DNA of 64,000 bases, taken from the NCBI RefSeq assembly GCF_000515315.1, contig NZ_KI911562.1, positions 744,001 through 808,000 of the forward strand. Reading direction: 5' to 3'. Source of the DNA: Asinibacterium sp. OR53. Its GTDB lineage: Bacteria; Bacteroidota; Bacteroidia; Chitinophagales; Chitinophagaceae. The stretch's first letter is position 1, and every line of letters begins with the position of its first letter. Positions 25,951-34,752 of this stretch are shown one piece after another. The notes under the pieces are model-generated. The model was not told the DNA's origin. It saw only the letters and a program-made list of their open reading frames with translations, and searched no databases. A program made the translations under genes and the position numbers.

Positions 25951-26682
25951 ATGAGTACAGCGTCAGCTAAACCGACTTTGCAGAGCAAACTCAAACCCAT
26001 CGTGAGTTACTCGCTGACCGACCAGGTTGAGACCAAGTTATTAGAGTTGTTTAAAAAGGAGAACCTCAGAAGCGGCGATCCGATTCCCAAAGAGAACGAT
26101 CTCTGCGAAGCCATGGGTGTGAGCAGAACTGTTATCCGGGAAGCGCTCACCCGCCTCAAAACCATTGGACTCATCGAGTCCAAAAAGAACAAGGGTATGA
26201 TCCTCACCGAGCCCGACCTGTTGATTGGTCTCGACAAACTCATACAACCCAATATCCTGAGTGATGGTACTTTGCAGGATATGTTTGAAATGAGACTGGT
26301 ATTGGAGATGGGAATTGCCGAACTCATTTTTGCCCGCATTCAGCCGAAAGATATCACCGACCTGAAAGCCATTTTAAAAACGGAAAAAGATTACCAGAAT
26401 AATTTTGAGATGGATTTCGAAGCCAAGTTCCATGGTAGGATATATGAGATCGCCCAAAACAATACGCTTATCCGCTTCCAGTCGATGTTGCTGCCCATTT
26501 TTAAATACGTGCACGACAAAGGCTTCAAACTGAAAAAAGAAGAACTGCCTAAAAACTATGTCACGCACGCCACACTGGTAAAAGTATTGGAGACCGGTGA
26601 TCCCGAAAAATACCGCGACGCTATGAAGCGTCACCTCAAAGTGCATTTCGACCGTACCATCAAGGCTAAGAAATTAAAATAA
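25951..26682 (+). CDS. GntR-family (FCD) transcriptional regulator
   Basis: DNA-binding regulator of 243 residues. Residues ~20-90 are a GntR winged helix (SLTDQVETKLLELFKKENLRSGDPIPKENDLCEAMGVSRTVIREALTRLKTIGLIESKKNKG). Residues ~105-235 are an FCD ligand domain with the metal-site residues expected in D/H-x-H positions (DFEAKFHGRIYEIA, THATLVKVLE, MKRHLKVHF). It is divergent from the sialidase gene, so it probably senses sialic acid or a breakdown product, as E. coli NanR (also FCD) does. Repression through the two 22-bp sites is inferred. Confidence 0.92.
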   Translation: MSTASAKPTLQSKLKPIVSYSLTDQVETKLLELFKKENLRSGDPIPKENDLCEAMGVSRTVIREALTRLKTIGLIESKKNKGMILTEPDLLIGLDKLIQPNILSDGTLQDMFEMRLVLEMGIAELIFARIQPKDITDLKAILKTEKDYQNNFEMDFEAKFHGRIYEIAQNNTLIRFQSMLLPIFKYVHDKGFKLKKEELPKNYVTHATLVKVLETGDPEKYRDAMKRHLKVHFDRTIKAKKLK

Positions 26683-26716
26683 CAAAGAAGCCGGCTCTGG
26701 GCCGGCTTCTTTGTTT
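26681..26716. terminator. Strong bidirectional terminator
   Basis: Perfect 15-bp stem AACAAAGAAGCCGGC (26681-26695) and GCCGGCTTCTTTGTT (26701-26715) with loop TCTGG. It starts at the gntR stop codon and ends before the convergent GH109 gene's stop; U- and A-rich flanks allow use on both strands. Confidence 0.85.
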
Positions 26717-26736
26717 ACATCGCTATTGATAAAGGA

Positions 26737-28095
26737 TTAATACTCGTCATTCAGCGCAAATACCGGTTTTCTGTACATCCACTGTCCGCCTGTGAAATCG
26801 GGGAAATCTACCGTTTCATTACCCAGTTCAATTGATCTTTCACTCAATGGTGTGATGGCACTCCAGGCAGCAGCATCATATACATCCAATGGTGTAGCCG
26901 CTTTACGTTTGATCGATTCAATGAATGCATGCTCTACAAAGAAATCCATCCCGCCATGACCGGCACCGGCACTTTCTTTGCTCCAGCGGGCCCACAGCGG
27001 GTGATCATATTTGTCAAGCCAGGTTTTTTCATCATCCCATATATCATTCTTGGCCGACTTCCCTTCTATATAAATACCCTTGTTCACATCCATCCACAAA
27101 CCCTCGGTACCCTGTACACGGAAACCCAAAGAATATGGTCTCGGCAAATCGGTATCGTGCTGTAATAAAATGGTTTCGCCGTTTGCACAATTGATAGAAG
27201 TAGTTACCACATCACCTAGTTTGAAATTCACTTTTGCATTGGGATGGTTTTCACCGCCCACTTTTACTATGTAATTGTGCAGGCCTCTTGCTTTGGAAGA
27301 GAAAGAGCAGAGCGATAAGAAACGGTTGCCCCTGTTGATGTTGATGTATTGGGCAATCGGTCCGATACCATGTGTAGGATAGAGGTCGCCATTGCGCCGA
27401 ACGGAATGCTCTGTTCTCCAGTGCGCTTCTGAATAACCTTTTTCACCGAATTCCGCACCCTTCGTATACGGACCATTTCCATCGTTGAATTTCACTCCAC
27501 GCAGATCGTGCTGGTAACCACCCTGCAAATGGATGAGTTCACCAAACAAGCCCTGCCTTACCATATTCAATACCGCCATCACGTCGCGACGATAACAAAC
27601 ATTCTCCATCATCATTACATGTGCATCGTAGCGTTCAGCGGCTCTCACCACTTCCCAATGGTCTTCGAGCGTGATACCCAATATCACTTCTGTTCCTACA
27701 TATTTAATACCCGCCTGCAGTGCTCCTATGATCATGGGCTTGTGCCATTCCCAGGGCGTTGCAATCACAATACCATCCAGCTTTTTACTGTCCAGCATTT
27801 TTTTCCAGGCATAGGGGTCTCCGGTATACACTTCCGGCATTTTCTTTCCGGCTTTGCTCACCATCCCCCGGGCGGTGTTCAACACTTTTTCGTCCAGATC
27901 ACAAATAGCTATCACCTCCGTATCATCCCTTCTCAACAGCAGGCTCAGGTGCGAGAGGCCCCGCTGCCCAACGCCAATGATCCCTATCCTTACTTTATCA
28001 TCTGCCACCGGGTGGGCAAACAATTTACCGGAAGATAAAACAGCGGTTGCTGCCGTTGCCAGTCCGGCTGTCTTTACGAATTCTTTTCTGTTCAT
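26737..28095 (-). CDS. GH109 alpha-N-acetylgalactosaminidase (Gfo/Idh/MocA fold)
   Basis: NAD-dependent glycosidase that removes alpha-linked terminal GalNAc. The 452-residue protein starts with a Tat-like exported leader (MNRKEFVKTAGLATAATAVLSSGK), then the Rossmann motif VRIGIIGVGQRGLSHL. Segments TPWEWHKPMI, MENVCYRRDVMAVLNMVRQGLFGEL, GGYQHDLRGVKF, YPTHGIGPIAQYININRGNR and AGAGHGGMDFFVEHAFIE match my memory of the Elizabethkingia GH109 enzyme throughout. It is the last gene of sulfatase-unknown-GH109 (4-base overlap with the preceding gene). A plain oxidoreductase is the alternative but unlikely. Confidence 0.9.
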   Translation of the reverse strand: MNRKEFVKTAGLATAATAVLSSGKLFAHPVADDKVRIGIIGVGQRGLSHLSLLLRRDDTEVIAICDLDEKVLNTARGMVSKAGKKMPEVYTGDPYAWKKMLDSKKLDGIVIATPWEWHKPMIIGALQAGIKYVGTEVILGITLEDHWEVVRAAERYDAHVMMMENVCYRRDVMAVLNMVRQGLFGELIHLQGGYQHDLRGVKFNDGNGPYTKGAEFGEKGYSEAHWRTEHSVRRNGDLYPTHGIGPIAQYININRGNRFLSLCSFSSKARGLHNYIVKVGGENHPNAKVNFKLGDVVTTSINCANGETILLQHDTDLPRPYSLGFRVQGTEGLWMDVNKGIYIEGKSAKNDIWDDEKTWLDKYDHPLWARWSKESAGAGHGGMDFFVEHAFIESIKRKAATPLDVYDAAAWSAITPLSERSIELGNETVDFPDFTGGQWMYRKPVFALNDEY

Positions 28096-28610
28096 TGTTT
28101 TCTATTTGGAGTATAAAATTGTTGATTGATAAATTGTACGCAAGTCACGTTATCAGTATACAGCGCTGTATCCGGGTCATCCGTCATCACGTGTTCGGCA
28201 CTCAATGTTGCCAGTGTATTGCCATAGTCATCAAAAGCTTTCAGCTTCAGGAACTGTTTACCTGAAGCTTGCGGTATCATCGTAAGCACAATTTTAGTGC
28301 GTGAGAAAGTAATATTTTGTTCGATGGGTTTGAAAGAAAACGCATCGCCAATAAACAAATGGCCATCCTTTGTCATGCCGGCCTGCAATACAGCAACGCT
28401 TTCACCATTCTCCAGCCTTTCAGACAGCCGGAAGCCCGCATGGATAGGCTTTTCATTGTCAGTCGCTATATCCAGGAAGCACAATTCAACACTGGCCGTA
28501 AAATGTTTGGGTGCAACAACAGCAGATGGCCGTCTGCCTGTTTCCGGTGCAGTAACGCCGGCATTGGCAGCATGCGCAAATAATTTTTTAAAGATATCCC
28601 TGCGGTTCAT
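28092..28610 (-). CDS. Unknown exported protein between sulfatase and GH109
   Basis: Not recognised. The 172 residues start MNRRDIFKKLFAHAANAG, an RR-containing leader like those of Tat substrates, then about 130 residues predicted to be mostly beta (ASVELCFLDIA, NITFSRTKIVLTMIP, KQFLKLKAFDDYGNTLATL), ending in VTCVQFINQQFYTPNRKQ. No catalytic motif is visible. It is coupled to GH109 by an ATGA overlap and begins 2 bases after the sulfatase stop, so it probably works with these enzymes, for example as an accessory or binding subunit; that is inference. Confidence 0.75.
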   Translation of the reverse strand: MNRRDIFKKLFAHAANAGVTAPETGRRPSAVVAPKHFTASVELCFLDIATDNEKPIHAGFRLSERLENGESVAVLQAGMTKDGHLFIGDAFSFKPIEQNITFSRTKIVLTMIPQASGKQFLKLKAFDDYGNTLATLSAEHVMTDDPDTALYTDNVTCVQFINQQFYTPNRKQ

Positions 28611-28612
28611 GC

Positions 28613-30130
28613 TTATTGATCTTTCATATTGAATTTAGGATCTACAAATTCCCATTCCCTGATATGTGCCTGCTGGTGTTCTTTTTTAACGATCGCCTGG
28701 AATTGACTGATCAGTTCAGGATGTTGCGGTGCAAGATCGGTTGTTTCATTGCGATCCGATTCGAGATTGAACAATAACCAGTGCTTTTCGGGGTGATGTC
28801 TTACATCCAACTTTACGCCTTTCCAGTTTCCTATGCGAATGGCAAGCTGACCGCCATTCTCAGGGTATTCAAAATACAAATATTCATGCTTTTTTTGCGT
28901 CTTCGCATTGCCCTTTAACTCCGGTAAAAAAGAAATACCATCGGTATGCGTAACTTTTTGTCCTGTTAGCTCGGCCAGTGTGGCCATCATATCGAACTGT
29001 GCCGATACCAGCCTGCTGGTAGTCCCCGCAGGAATCGTACCCGGCCACCTGGCAATCAGTGGCTCACGTATACCTCCTTCAAAAAGATCCATTTTTTGTC
29101 CGCGCAATCCACCAGTGCTGTTGAAGAAAAACCGGTCAACCCCGCCATTGAAAGCGGCACCGTTATCGCTCGAAAAAAAGACCAGGGTATTATCATCCAG
29201 ACCCAATTGCTTTATTTTCTCCATGATGATGCCTACCTGCGCATCCAGGTAACTGATCATGGCTGCATAGGTAGACAGCGGGTATTTGCAAGCCGCATAG
29301 CCTGCCTGGCCATAATAAGGCTGTTCATTGAACTGGCCGATATACTGTTTCACCCATTCGTCGGGCACCTGTAAAGACACATGCGGAATAGTATAGGGCA
29401 GGTAAAGAAAGAATGGTTTACGGGCGTTGCGTTCTATAAATGCAAGCGCTTTTTCAGTCATCTTCGCCGGGGCATAGTCTTTCCCTTTGAAATAATCGAA
29501 ATCGGCATCGGTAGCTTTAGCAGGGTCAACGCTTTTGTGCACATAGATGCTGTGGTTGCGCAAAGTATCCCAGTGATCATTTTCCCAGAGATGGGTAGGA
29601 TAATAGTTGTGCGCCTGTTTCTGATCAAGGAAACCGTAGAAATAATCGAATCCCTGTTTCAATGGAGAGCCGGTAGTGTTGGTCATACCCATGCCCCATT
29701 TTCCAATGGCGCCCGTTGCATAGCCAGCCTGCTGCATCAATTTTGCAATAGTAAAACTGCCTTCCGGAAGCGGCATCTGCCCGCCTTCCAAACTATCGGC
29801 AAATCCTCCCATTTCATAATTACCATGTATATAAGTGTGCCCGCCATGCTTGCCGGTCATGAGCATACAACGGGCAGGTGCGCAAACAGGTGTGCTGGTA
29901 TAATGATCGGTGAAGCGCATGCCTTCCCTGGCCATCCTGTCGAGATAGGGTGTGCGGATCTTTTGTTGCCCATAACAACCCAATTCGCCATAACCCATAT
30001 CATCTGCATAGATATAGATCACATTAGGTGTCTTCTTTTTTTGCTGAGACCAGGCCTGTATATCCGCCAACAGGAACAGTACCAGCACCAGGCTGGCTTT
30101 CATTATAAATGAAGGTTTGTATCTACGCAT
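28613..30130 (-). CDS. Exported arylsulfatase (sulfatase family S1)
   Basis: Removes sulfate from glycans or other esters. The 505-residue protein has a signal peptide (an alternative ATG at residue 10 gives a more usual one, MKASLVLVLFLLADIQAWSQ), metal ligands in YIYADDMGYGELG, and the formylglycine motif VCAPARCMLMTG with Cys83, the residue converted by a maturase. Later GKWGMG, the HVSLQVPDEW region and FFSSDNGAAFNGG are family-typical. First gene of an operon with the unknown 172-residue protein and GH109, and divergent from a sugar permease, which suggests a sulfated amino-sugar glycan as target. Confidence 0.93.
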   Translation of the reverse strand: MRRYKPSFIMKASLVLVLFLLADIQAWSQQKKKTPNVIYIYADDMGYGELGCYGQQKIRTPYLDRMAREGMRFTDHYTSTPVCAPARCMLMTGKHGGHTYIHGNYEMGGFADSLEGGQMPLPEGSFTIAKLMQQAGYATGAIGKWGMGMTNTTGSPLKQGFDYFYGFLDQKQAHNYYPTHLWENDHWDTLRNHSIYVHKSVDPAKATDADFDYFKGKDYAPAKMTEKALAFIERNARKPFFLYLPYTIPHVSLQVPDEWVKQYIGQFNEQPYYGQAGYAACKYPLSTYAAMISYLDAQVGIIMEKIKQLGLDDNTLVFFSSDNGAAFNGGVDRFFFNSTGGLRGQKMDLFEGGIREPLIARWPGTIPAGTTSRLVSAQFDMMATLAELTGQKVTHTDGISFLPELKGNAKTQKKHEYLYFEYPENGGQLAIRIGNWKGVKLDVRHHPEKHWLLFNLESDRNETTDLAPQHPELISQFQAIVKKEHQQAHIREWEFVDPKFNMKDQ

Positions 30131-30298
30131 GAGGCAACAGCATTCGTTTTAGGCGATCAGGCAACGGTGAAAATAAGCCTTTCAAACCTACCCCTCTCAT
30201 GCAACCGATTGATTAAATTTTAAAGCCTCCCGAATCATTTTGGCTGTATCTTACGCACTTCAAACTCATTCTTCAACGTTCTACCCCAACCGGCTGTT

Positions 30299-31588
30299 AT
30301 GCAACAAACCAATTCCAGTAACAGGTACGCCATTATTATTATCGGCATCTTATTTTTCGTTTTCGGTTTCGTTACCTGGCTCAATGGTACATTGATCCCT
30401 TTTCTCAAGCTGGCTTGTCAGCTCGAAAACGATATCCAGGCATTCTTTGTAACATTTGCTTTTTATATGGCTTATTTTTTCCTGGCATTGCCTTCTTCCC
30501 TGCTATTGAAGAAAACAGGTTTTAAGAATGGTATGGCGTTAGGATTGGTAGTAATGGCCGTTGGGTCACTCATTTTTGTTCCGGCTGCCAATAGCCGCAA
30601 CTTCGGACTTTTCCTTACAGGCCTTTTTGTACAGGGCGCCGGTTTATCATTATTACAAACAGCCAGCAATCCTTATATCAGTATCATTGGCCCTATTGAA
30701 AGTGCCGCACAGCGCATCAGCATCATGGGTATCTGTAATAAGGTAGCTGGTATGCTCAGTCCCATCATTGTGGGCGCGCTGGTGTTAAAGCATGCCAATA
30801 CCATCCAGGAACAGATCACTACCACTACAGATGCGGCTTTGAAAGAGAGCCTCTTGAATGAATTGGCGGGAAGGGTAATCATTCCTTATATCTGCATTGC
30901 TGTTGTTTTATTCTTGCTGGCCATCATGATCAAGCGTTCTTCCCTGCCTGAAATCGAATCTGCAGATGAGCACAGTGCGGATACGCATTCTGGCGACAAG
31001 ACAAGTCCCCTGCAATTCCCACACCTCATGTTAGGCGTGCTGTGTCTTTTCTTATATGTTGGTGTTGAAGTAATGGCGGGCGATGCCATCGGTACTTATG
31101 GAAGGATGTTAGGTATGCCGCTTGATCAAACCAAATTCTTTACCACATTCACACTGTCTGCTATGCTGGCCGGATACATCATTGGTGTATTCACCATACC
31201 TAAATACATTTCACAGCAAAAAGCGCTTTCCATTTCAGCTGTATTGGGAGTGATCTTTAGTTTATGCGTATTCTTTACCAGCGGGTATACGGCTATCACT
31301 TTTATCGCGCTCCTCGGCATTGCCAACGCATTGATGTGGCCTGCTATTTTTCCGCTTGCCATCGATGGTTTGGGTAAATTCACCAAAACCGGGGCCGCTT
31401 TCTTAGTCATGGGCATTGCCGGCGGTGCATTGATACCTTTATTATACACTACTTTAAAAGACAAGCACATTGTCTCAAACCAGGCATCTTTCCTCATCTG
31501 CATGCTGCCCGCTTACCTGTATATATACTATTATGCAGTGAAGGGCTTTGCCGTTGGAAAAGCACAGATCAGTATCGCGAAAAAATAA
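30299..31588 (+). CDS. FHS-family sugar:H+ symporter (fucose/glucose-galactose permease type)
   Basis: Inner-membrane permease of 429 residues with about 12 hydrophobic segments. The start (IIIIGILFFVFGFVTWLNGTLIPFLKLACQL) and LLQTASNPYISIIGPIESAAQRISIMGICNKVAG are characteristic of FucP/GluP/NagP-type transporters. It is divergent from the sulfatase-GH109 operon, so it may import GalNAc, GlcNAc or another released sugar; glucose/galactose is the alternative. The 168-base divergent spacer holds no convincing promoter by eye. Confidence 0.9.
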   Translation: MQQTNSSNRYAIIIIGILFFVFGFVTWLNGTLIPFLKLACQLENDIQAFFVTFAFYMAYFFLALPSSLLLKKTGFKNGMALGLVVMAVGSLIFVPAANSRNFGLFLTGLFVQGAGLSLLQTASNPYISIIGPIESAAQRISIMGICNKVAGMLSPIIVGALVLKHANTIQEQITTTTDAALKESLLNELAGRVIIPYICIAVVLFLLAIMIKRSSLPEIESADEHSADTHSGDKTSPLQFPHLMLGVLCLFLYVGVEVMAGDAIGTYGRMLGMPLDQTKFFTTFTLSAMLAGYIIGVFTIPKYISQQKALSISAVLGVIFSLCVFFTSGYTAITFIALLGIANALMWPAIFPLAIDGLGKFTKTGAAFLVMGIAGGALIPLLYTTLKDKHIVSNQASFLICMLPAYLYIYYYAVKGFAVGKAQISIAKK

Positions 31589-31596
31589 ATCTGCGA

Positions 31597-32226
31597 TCAG
31601 TAGTCGAACCGCTTGATGGACTTGTCATCACAAATGGCATGAATGAATGCATCATGGTTCCTCAAATGACCCTCTACTTCCCATGTAACGGACAGGTTAT
31701 TGTCTTCTCTTGAATAACCAATGACCCTGAAACGTAGGCGGTTTTTTTTGAGGAGTGTCTCGTAGTGATGTTGTGCCGACTCCGTGTAGGTGCATGAAAT
31801 AGAATAATTCCTCGATTTATTCAACCGGTCGATCATTCTTTCAATATAAGGAAGAATGGTCAGCACCAGTAATATGAGTATGCTTGCGCAGCCTGCGGCA
31901 AAATAATGACCATTGCCAATACCCATGCCTACCGCCGCTACGGCCCAAATAGTGGCAGCCGTAGTAATACCATTGATCCTGTTCTGCCCGTGAAAAATAA
32001 CACCCGCTCCCAGGAACCCGATCCCGGTAACAATATTGGAAGCGATACGATCAGGATTACCCGGCATGCCAATACGAACCGAAAGCATGGTAAACAAACA
32101 GGAGCCGATAGAAATCATGATCATGGTGCGAAAGCCGGCCGACTTGCTGCGGTATTCCCGCTCCATACCCACCATACCACCCCACAACGCTGCCAATAAA
32201 AAGCGGAGAAAAATTTCAAAGTCCAT
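31597..32226 (-). CDS. MgtC/SapB-family membrane protein
   Basis: Inner-membrane protein of 209 residues. The N-terminal ~125 residues hold several hydrophobic helices with the family signature WGGMVGMEREYRSKSAGFRTMIMISIGSCLFTMLS and NIVTGIGFLGAGVIF. The remaining ~80 residues form a soluble ACT-like tail (SISCTYTESAQHHYETLLKKN). MgtC relatives affect magnesium homeostasis and ATP synthase; which applies here is unknown. It ends convergently 8 bases from the permease gene and lies 6 bases after the DUF2252 gene. Confidence 0.88.
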   Translation of the reverse strand: MDFEIFLRFLLAALWGGMVGMEREYRSKSAGFRTMIMISIGSCLFTMLSVRIGMPGNPDRIASNIVTGIGFLGAGVIFHGQNRINGITTAATIWAVAAVGMGIGNGHYFAAGCASILILLVLTILPYIERMIDRLNKSRNYSISCTYTESAQHHYETLLKKNRLRFRVIGYSREDNNLSVTWEVEGHLRNHDAFIHAICDDKSIKRFDY

Positions 32227-32232
32227 ATCAAC

Positions 32233-33450
32233 TCATTTTGAGGTTTTGAAAAAACCTTTTTTATATGCTTGTTGAAAAATAGCAAAATCATGATTCACCT
32301 GGCTCGCGTATTGTATTGCCCATTTCTTCACAGCAGCTATCCATTTTCCCTCAGCTGCAAATGCTTTCAATGCATCCGCAGTGGCAGACCCCTGTCTTCC
32401 GCTGCTTCTCAATTGCGCTGAAGCCGTAATCACAGCCAGGTCGGTGATATATTCATCCAGGGCTTTCGACTTTTTCCTGGAAGGTGCTATCACCACTTTA
32501 TCAGTAGTGGGTTGTATTTCCTTTACCACGTACCAGTCTTTCTTGTATTCAAACGACGACAAGAGATATGGCGTTACATGCTCCATCATTTGCTGTACAT
32601 CTATTACGCGATGCGCAGGGTTTTTCCATTTGGGCTGGGGCAGATGGCCATGCGCATGAGCCAGCACTTCAGACGGCACTACCTGTTTCATATCCAGGAT
32701 CATTTTTTTCTTCGGATTGCTTTGATTTTCCATCAGCAGGCAATACCGTTTCACACCAATACTACCCGTTCCGGCAATACGATAGCTGGCGTCGCTGACT
32801 TTATATTGTTTATACCTTACATGGTATTTACTAAACCAGGCCTGAAAAGCCGGTATCAGGTCTTTCTTTTCTTTTTCGGCTAATTTCAGCAGATTCGGCG
32901 TGACGAGGAATTTGGCATTTTTCTTTTTATCGTCCGTACGTTCCCGTAACAGGTCTTTTTCTTTCCTGTTCACCACTCCTTCGATCGTTTTTTTAATCAA
33001 TCCCCTGGCCGTTTCCTCTTCTACTACCACTGCTTTATTGTAAATGAGTGCTTGCTGGTATTCTTTCAGCAGCAGTTCCATCAATACTTCGCTTTCTTTT
33101 TTCGAATATCCCGATTCCACGCCGCTGAGTATCACGGCAACCGCCAATCGCGAGATTTCATACAACACCGGTGCAATGATGGCTTCGTCAAAATCATTCA
33201 TGTCGAAATAGACCAGCCGGTTACTCCCTTTATAACATCCGAAATTCTCGGTATGCAAGTCTCCGCATATCCAGGTTTTGGGCGAAGGGCCGAAAGGGTA
33301 TTTCTTCATCAGGTCTTCGTAATACAAATGGCAGGTGCCTCTGAAAAAACGGAACGGACTTCCCACCATAGCAGCATATTTCAACGGTAACACTTGCTGC
33401 TGTCTCGAAGCATTGAACTTTTTTATCCTGGATAACAAGTCCTGGCTCAT
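32233..33450 (-). CDS. DUF2252 family protein (kinase-like fold)
   Basis: Conserved protein of unknown function. The ATG at 33450 gives 405 residues starting MSQDLLSRIKKFNASRQQQVLPLKYAAMVGSPFRFFRGTCHLYYEDL, the typical DUF2252 start. The frame runs on to 33552, but that would overlap the divergent nitroreductase start. Motifs WICGDLHTENFG (like a kinase catalytic loop HGDxxxxN) and VYFDMNDFDEA (like DFD) suggest a phosphotransferase-type fold. It probably forms a two-gene unit with the MgtC-like gene. Confidence 0.82.
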   Translation of the reverse strand: MSQDLLSRIKKFNASRQQQVLPLKYAAMVGSPFRFFRGTCHLYYEDLMKKYPFGPSPKTWICGDLHTENFGCYKGSNRLVYFDMNDFDEAIIAPVLYEISRLAVAVILSGVESGYSKKESEVLMELLLKEYQQALIYNKAVVVEEETARGLIKKTIEGVVNRKEKDLLRERTDDKKKNAKFLVTPNLLKLAEKEKKDLIPAFQAWFSKYHVRYKQYKVSDASYRIAGTGSIGVKRYCLLMENQSNPKKKMILDMKQVVPSEVLAHAHGHLPQPKWKNPAHRVIDVQQMMEHVTPYLLSSFEYKKDWYVVKEIQPTTDKVVIAPSRKKSKALDEYITDLAVITASAQLRSSGRQGSATADALKAFAAEGKWIAAVKKWAIQYASQVNHDFAIFQQAYKKGFFKTSK

Positions 33451-33545
33451 AATGTTCTTTTTAGGTGAAAGAATAGTTAGCCTGTCCATTTTCCCCGGCA
33501 GCTGGATATTGGTCAGTAACTCTAAAGTTCTCTTATTTTTGCCGG

Positions 33546-34139
33546 ATGACAAAGTTTGAAACGCTGAAAGAGATCATCAGCAACAGGAGAAGCACCAAAC
33601 CGGCAGCACTGAATGGCAGAAAAATCGATGATACTGTTATTGGAGAACTGCTGCAATTGGCCAATTGGGCCCCTACCCATGCGCGCACCGAGCCTTGGCG
33701 TTTCGTGGTGTACAGCCACGCTGCATTGCATGCATTCTGCGCTGCCCACGCCGAACTCTATCAAAAATACACGCCGGAAGATAAGTTCACCCAGGCCAAA
33801 TTTGAATCGATCAAACACAATGGCGATAAAGCTTCACATATTGTAGTGGTGTACATGCACCGGCAGGCTATTGCCAAAATCCCGGTGATTGAGGAAATCG
33901 CAGCCGTTGCAGCAGCCATCCAGAACATCCTGCTTGGTGCCGAAGCACTGGATATAGCCGTACTCTGGAGCACTGGCGGCATGACCCATCATCCTTCCAT
34001 GAAACAATACCTCGGATTGGGTGAGGAAGACATTGTGATGGGATTACTGTACATGGGATATTCCGATGAGCCGCATCAAAAAGGCACCCGTGCAGTTCCT
34101 GTGGAAGCCAAAGTGCAATGGAAGGGAGAATTCAAATAA
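33546..34139 (+). CDS. Nitroreductase family protein
   Basis: FMN-dependent NAD(P)H oxidoreductase of 197 residues, starting MTKFETLKEIISNRRSTKPAALNG, the family's RRSxRPF-type flavin-binding segment; LLQLANWAPTHARTEPWRFVVY is also typical. Closest in style to the YdjA/putative NAD(P)H nitroreductase group. An exact TAnnTTTG element (TATTTTTG, 33534-33541) ends just 4 bases before the ATG, so the message may be nearly leaderless. gmk follows after 16 bases. Confidence 0.88.
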   Translation: MTKFETLKEIISNRRSTKPAALNGRKIDDTVIGELLQLANWAPTHARTEPWRFVVYSHAALHAFCAAHAELYQKYTPEDKFTQAKFESIKHNGDKASHIVVVYMHRQAIAKIPVIEEIAAVAAAIQNILLGAEALDIAVLWSTGGMTHHPSMKQYLGLGEEDIVMGLLYMGYSDEPHQKGTRAVPVEAKVQWKGEFK

Positions 34140-34155
34140 AATTGTTTCTTTGCCA

Positions 34156-34734
34156 ATGGCCACTCAAGCTCATAAGCTCATCATCATTACAGCGCCTTCG
34201 GGGGCGGGTAAAACCTCCATCACACATTATTTGCTGAAGAAATACCCACGCCTGGCTTTTTCTATTTCCGCAGCCACCAGGCAACCCAGGGGAAAAGAGC
34301 AGGACGGCGTGGATTACTATTTCATGAGCGTGGAAGCTTTCCATCAAAAGATCGAAGAAAATGCTTTCATTGAGTGGGAAATGGTGTATGAAGGAAAGTA
34401 TTATGGCACACTGAAAAGCGAACTGGAAAGGATATGGAGTGAAGGAAAAACACCCATACTGGATATCGACGTTAAAGGCGCTATTCATGTACAGGAACAG
34501 CTTAGCAGCCGATGCCTGAGCATCTTTATCGAACCGCCGTCCGTTGAAGAGCTGAAGCGCCGGCTCGAAAGTCGAGGTACCGAAACAACCGAAAGCCTTG
34601 CCACACGCGTGAGCAAGGCTGCCTATGAAATATCTTTCAACCACCATTTCAATAAAACGATTGTCAACGACAACCTGGACAAAGCCTGTTCCGAGACCGA
34701 GCAGGCGATCAAAGCATTCCTGGGCTGGGATTGA
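34156..34734 (+). CDS. gmk: Guanylate kinase
   Basis: Phosphorylates GMP to GDP. The ATG at 34156 gives 192 residues: MATQAHKLIIITAPSGAGKTSITHYLLKK with the P-loop APSGAGKT, FSISAATRQPRGKEQDGVDYYF (GMP-binding) and LDIDVKGAIHVQ. The longer frame from 34066 runs inside the nitroreductase gene and was rejected. TTTCTTTG, a near -7 element, ends 3 bases before the start codon. Confidence 0.96.
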   Translation: MATQAHKLIIITAPSGAGKTSITHYLLKKYPRLAFSISAATRQPRGKEQDGVDYYFMSVEAFHQKIEENAFIEWEMVYEGKYYGTLKSELERIWSEGKTPILDIDVKGAIHVQEQLSSRCLSIFIEPPSVEELKRRLESRGTETTESLATRVSKAAYEISFNHHFNKTIVNDNLDKACSETEQAIKAFLGWD

Positions 34735-34752
34735 TGATGCAAACCCGTTGCC

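Noticed and set aside
26737..28095. Simple Gfo/Idh/MocA oxidoreductase
   Set aside because: The whole sequence matches GH109 signatures (GGYQHDLR, GAGHGGMD), so a glycosidase is the better call.
33451..33552. N-terminal extension of the DUF2252 protein
   Set aside because: Overlaps the divergent nitroreductase start, and family homology begins at the ATG at 33450.
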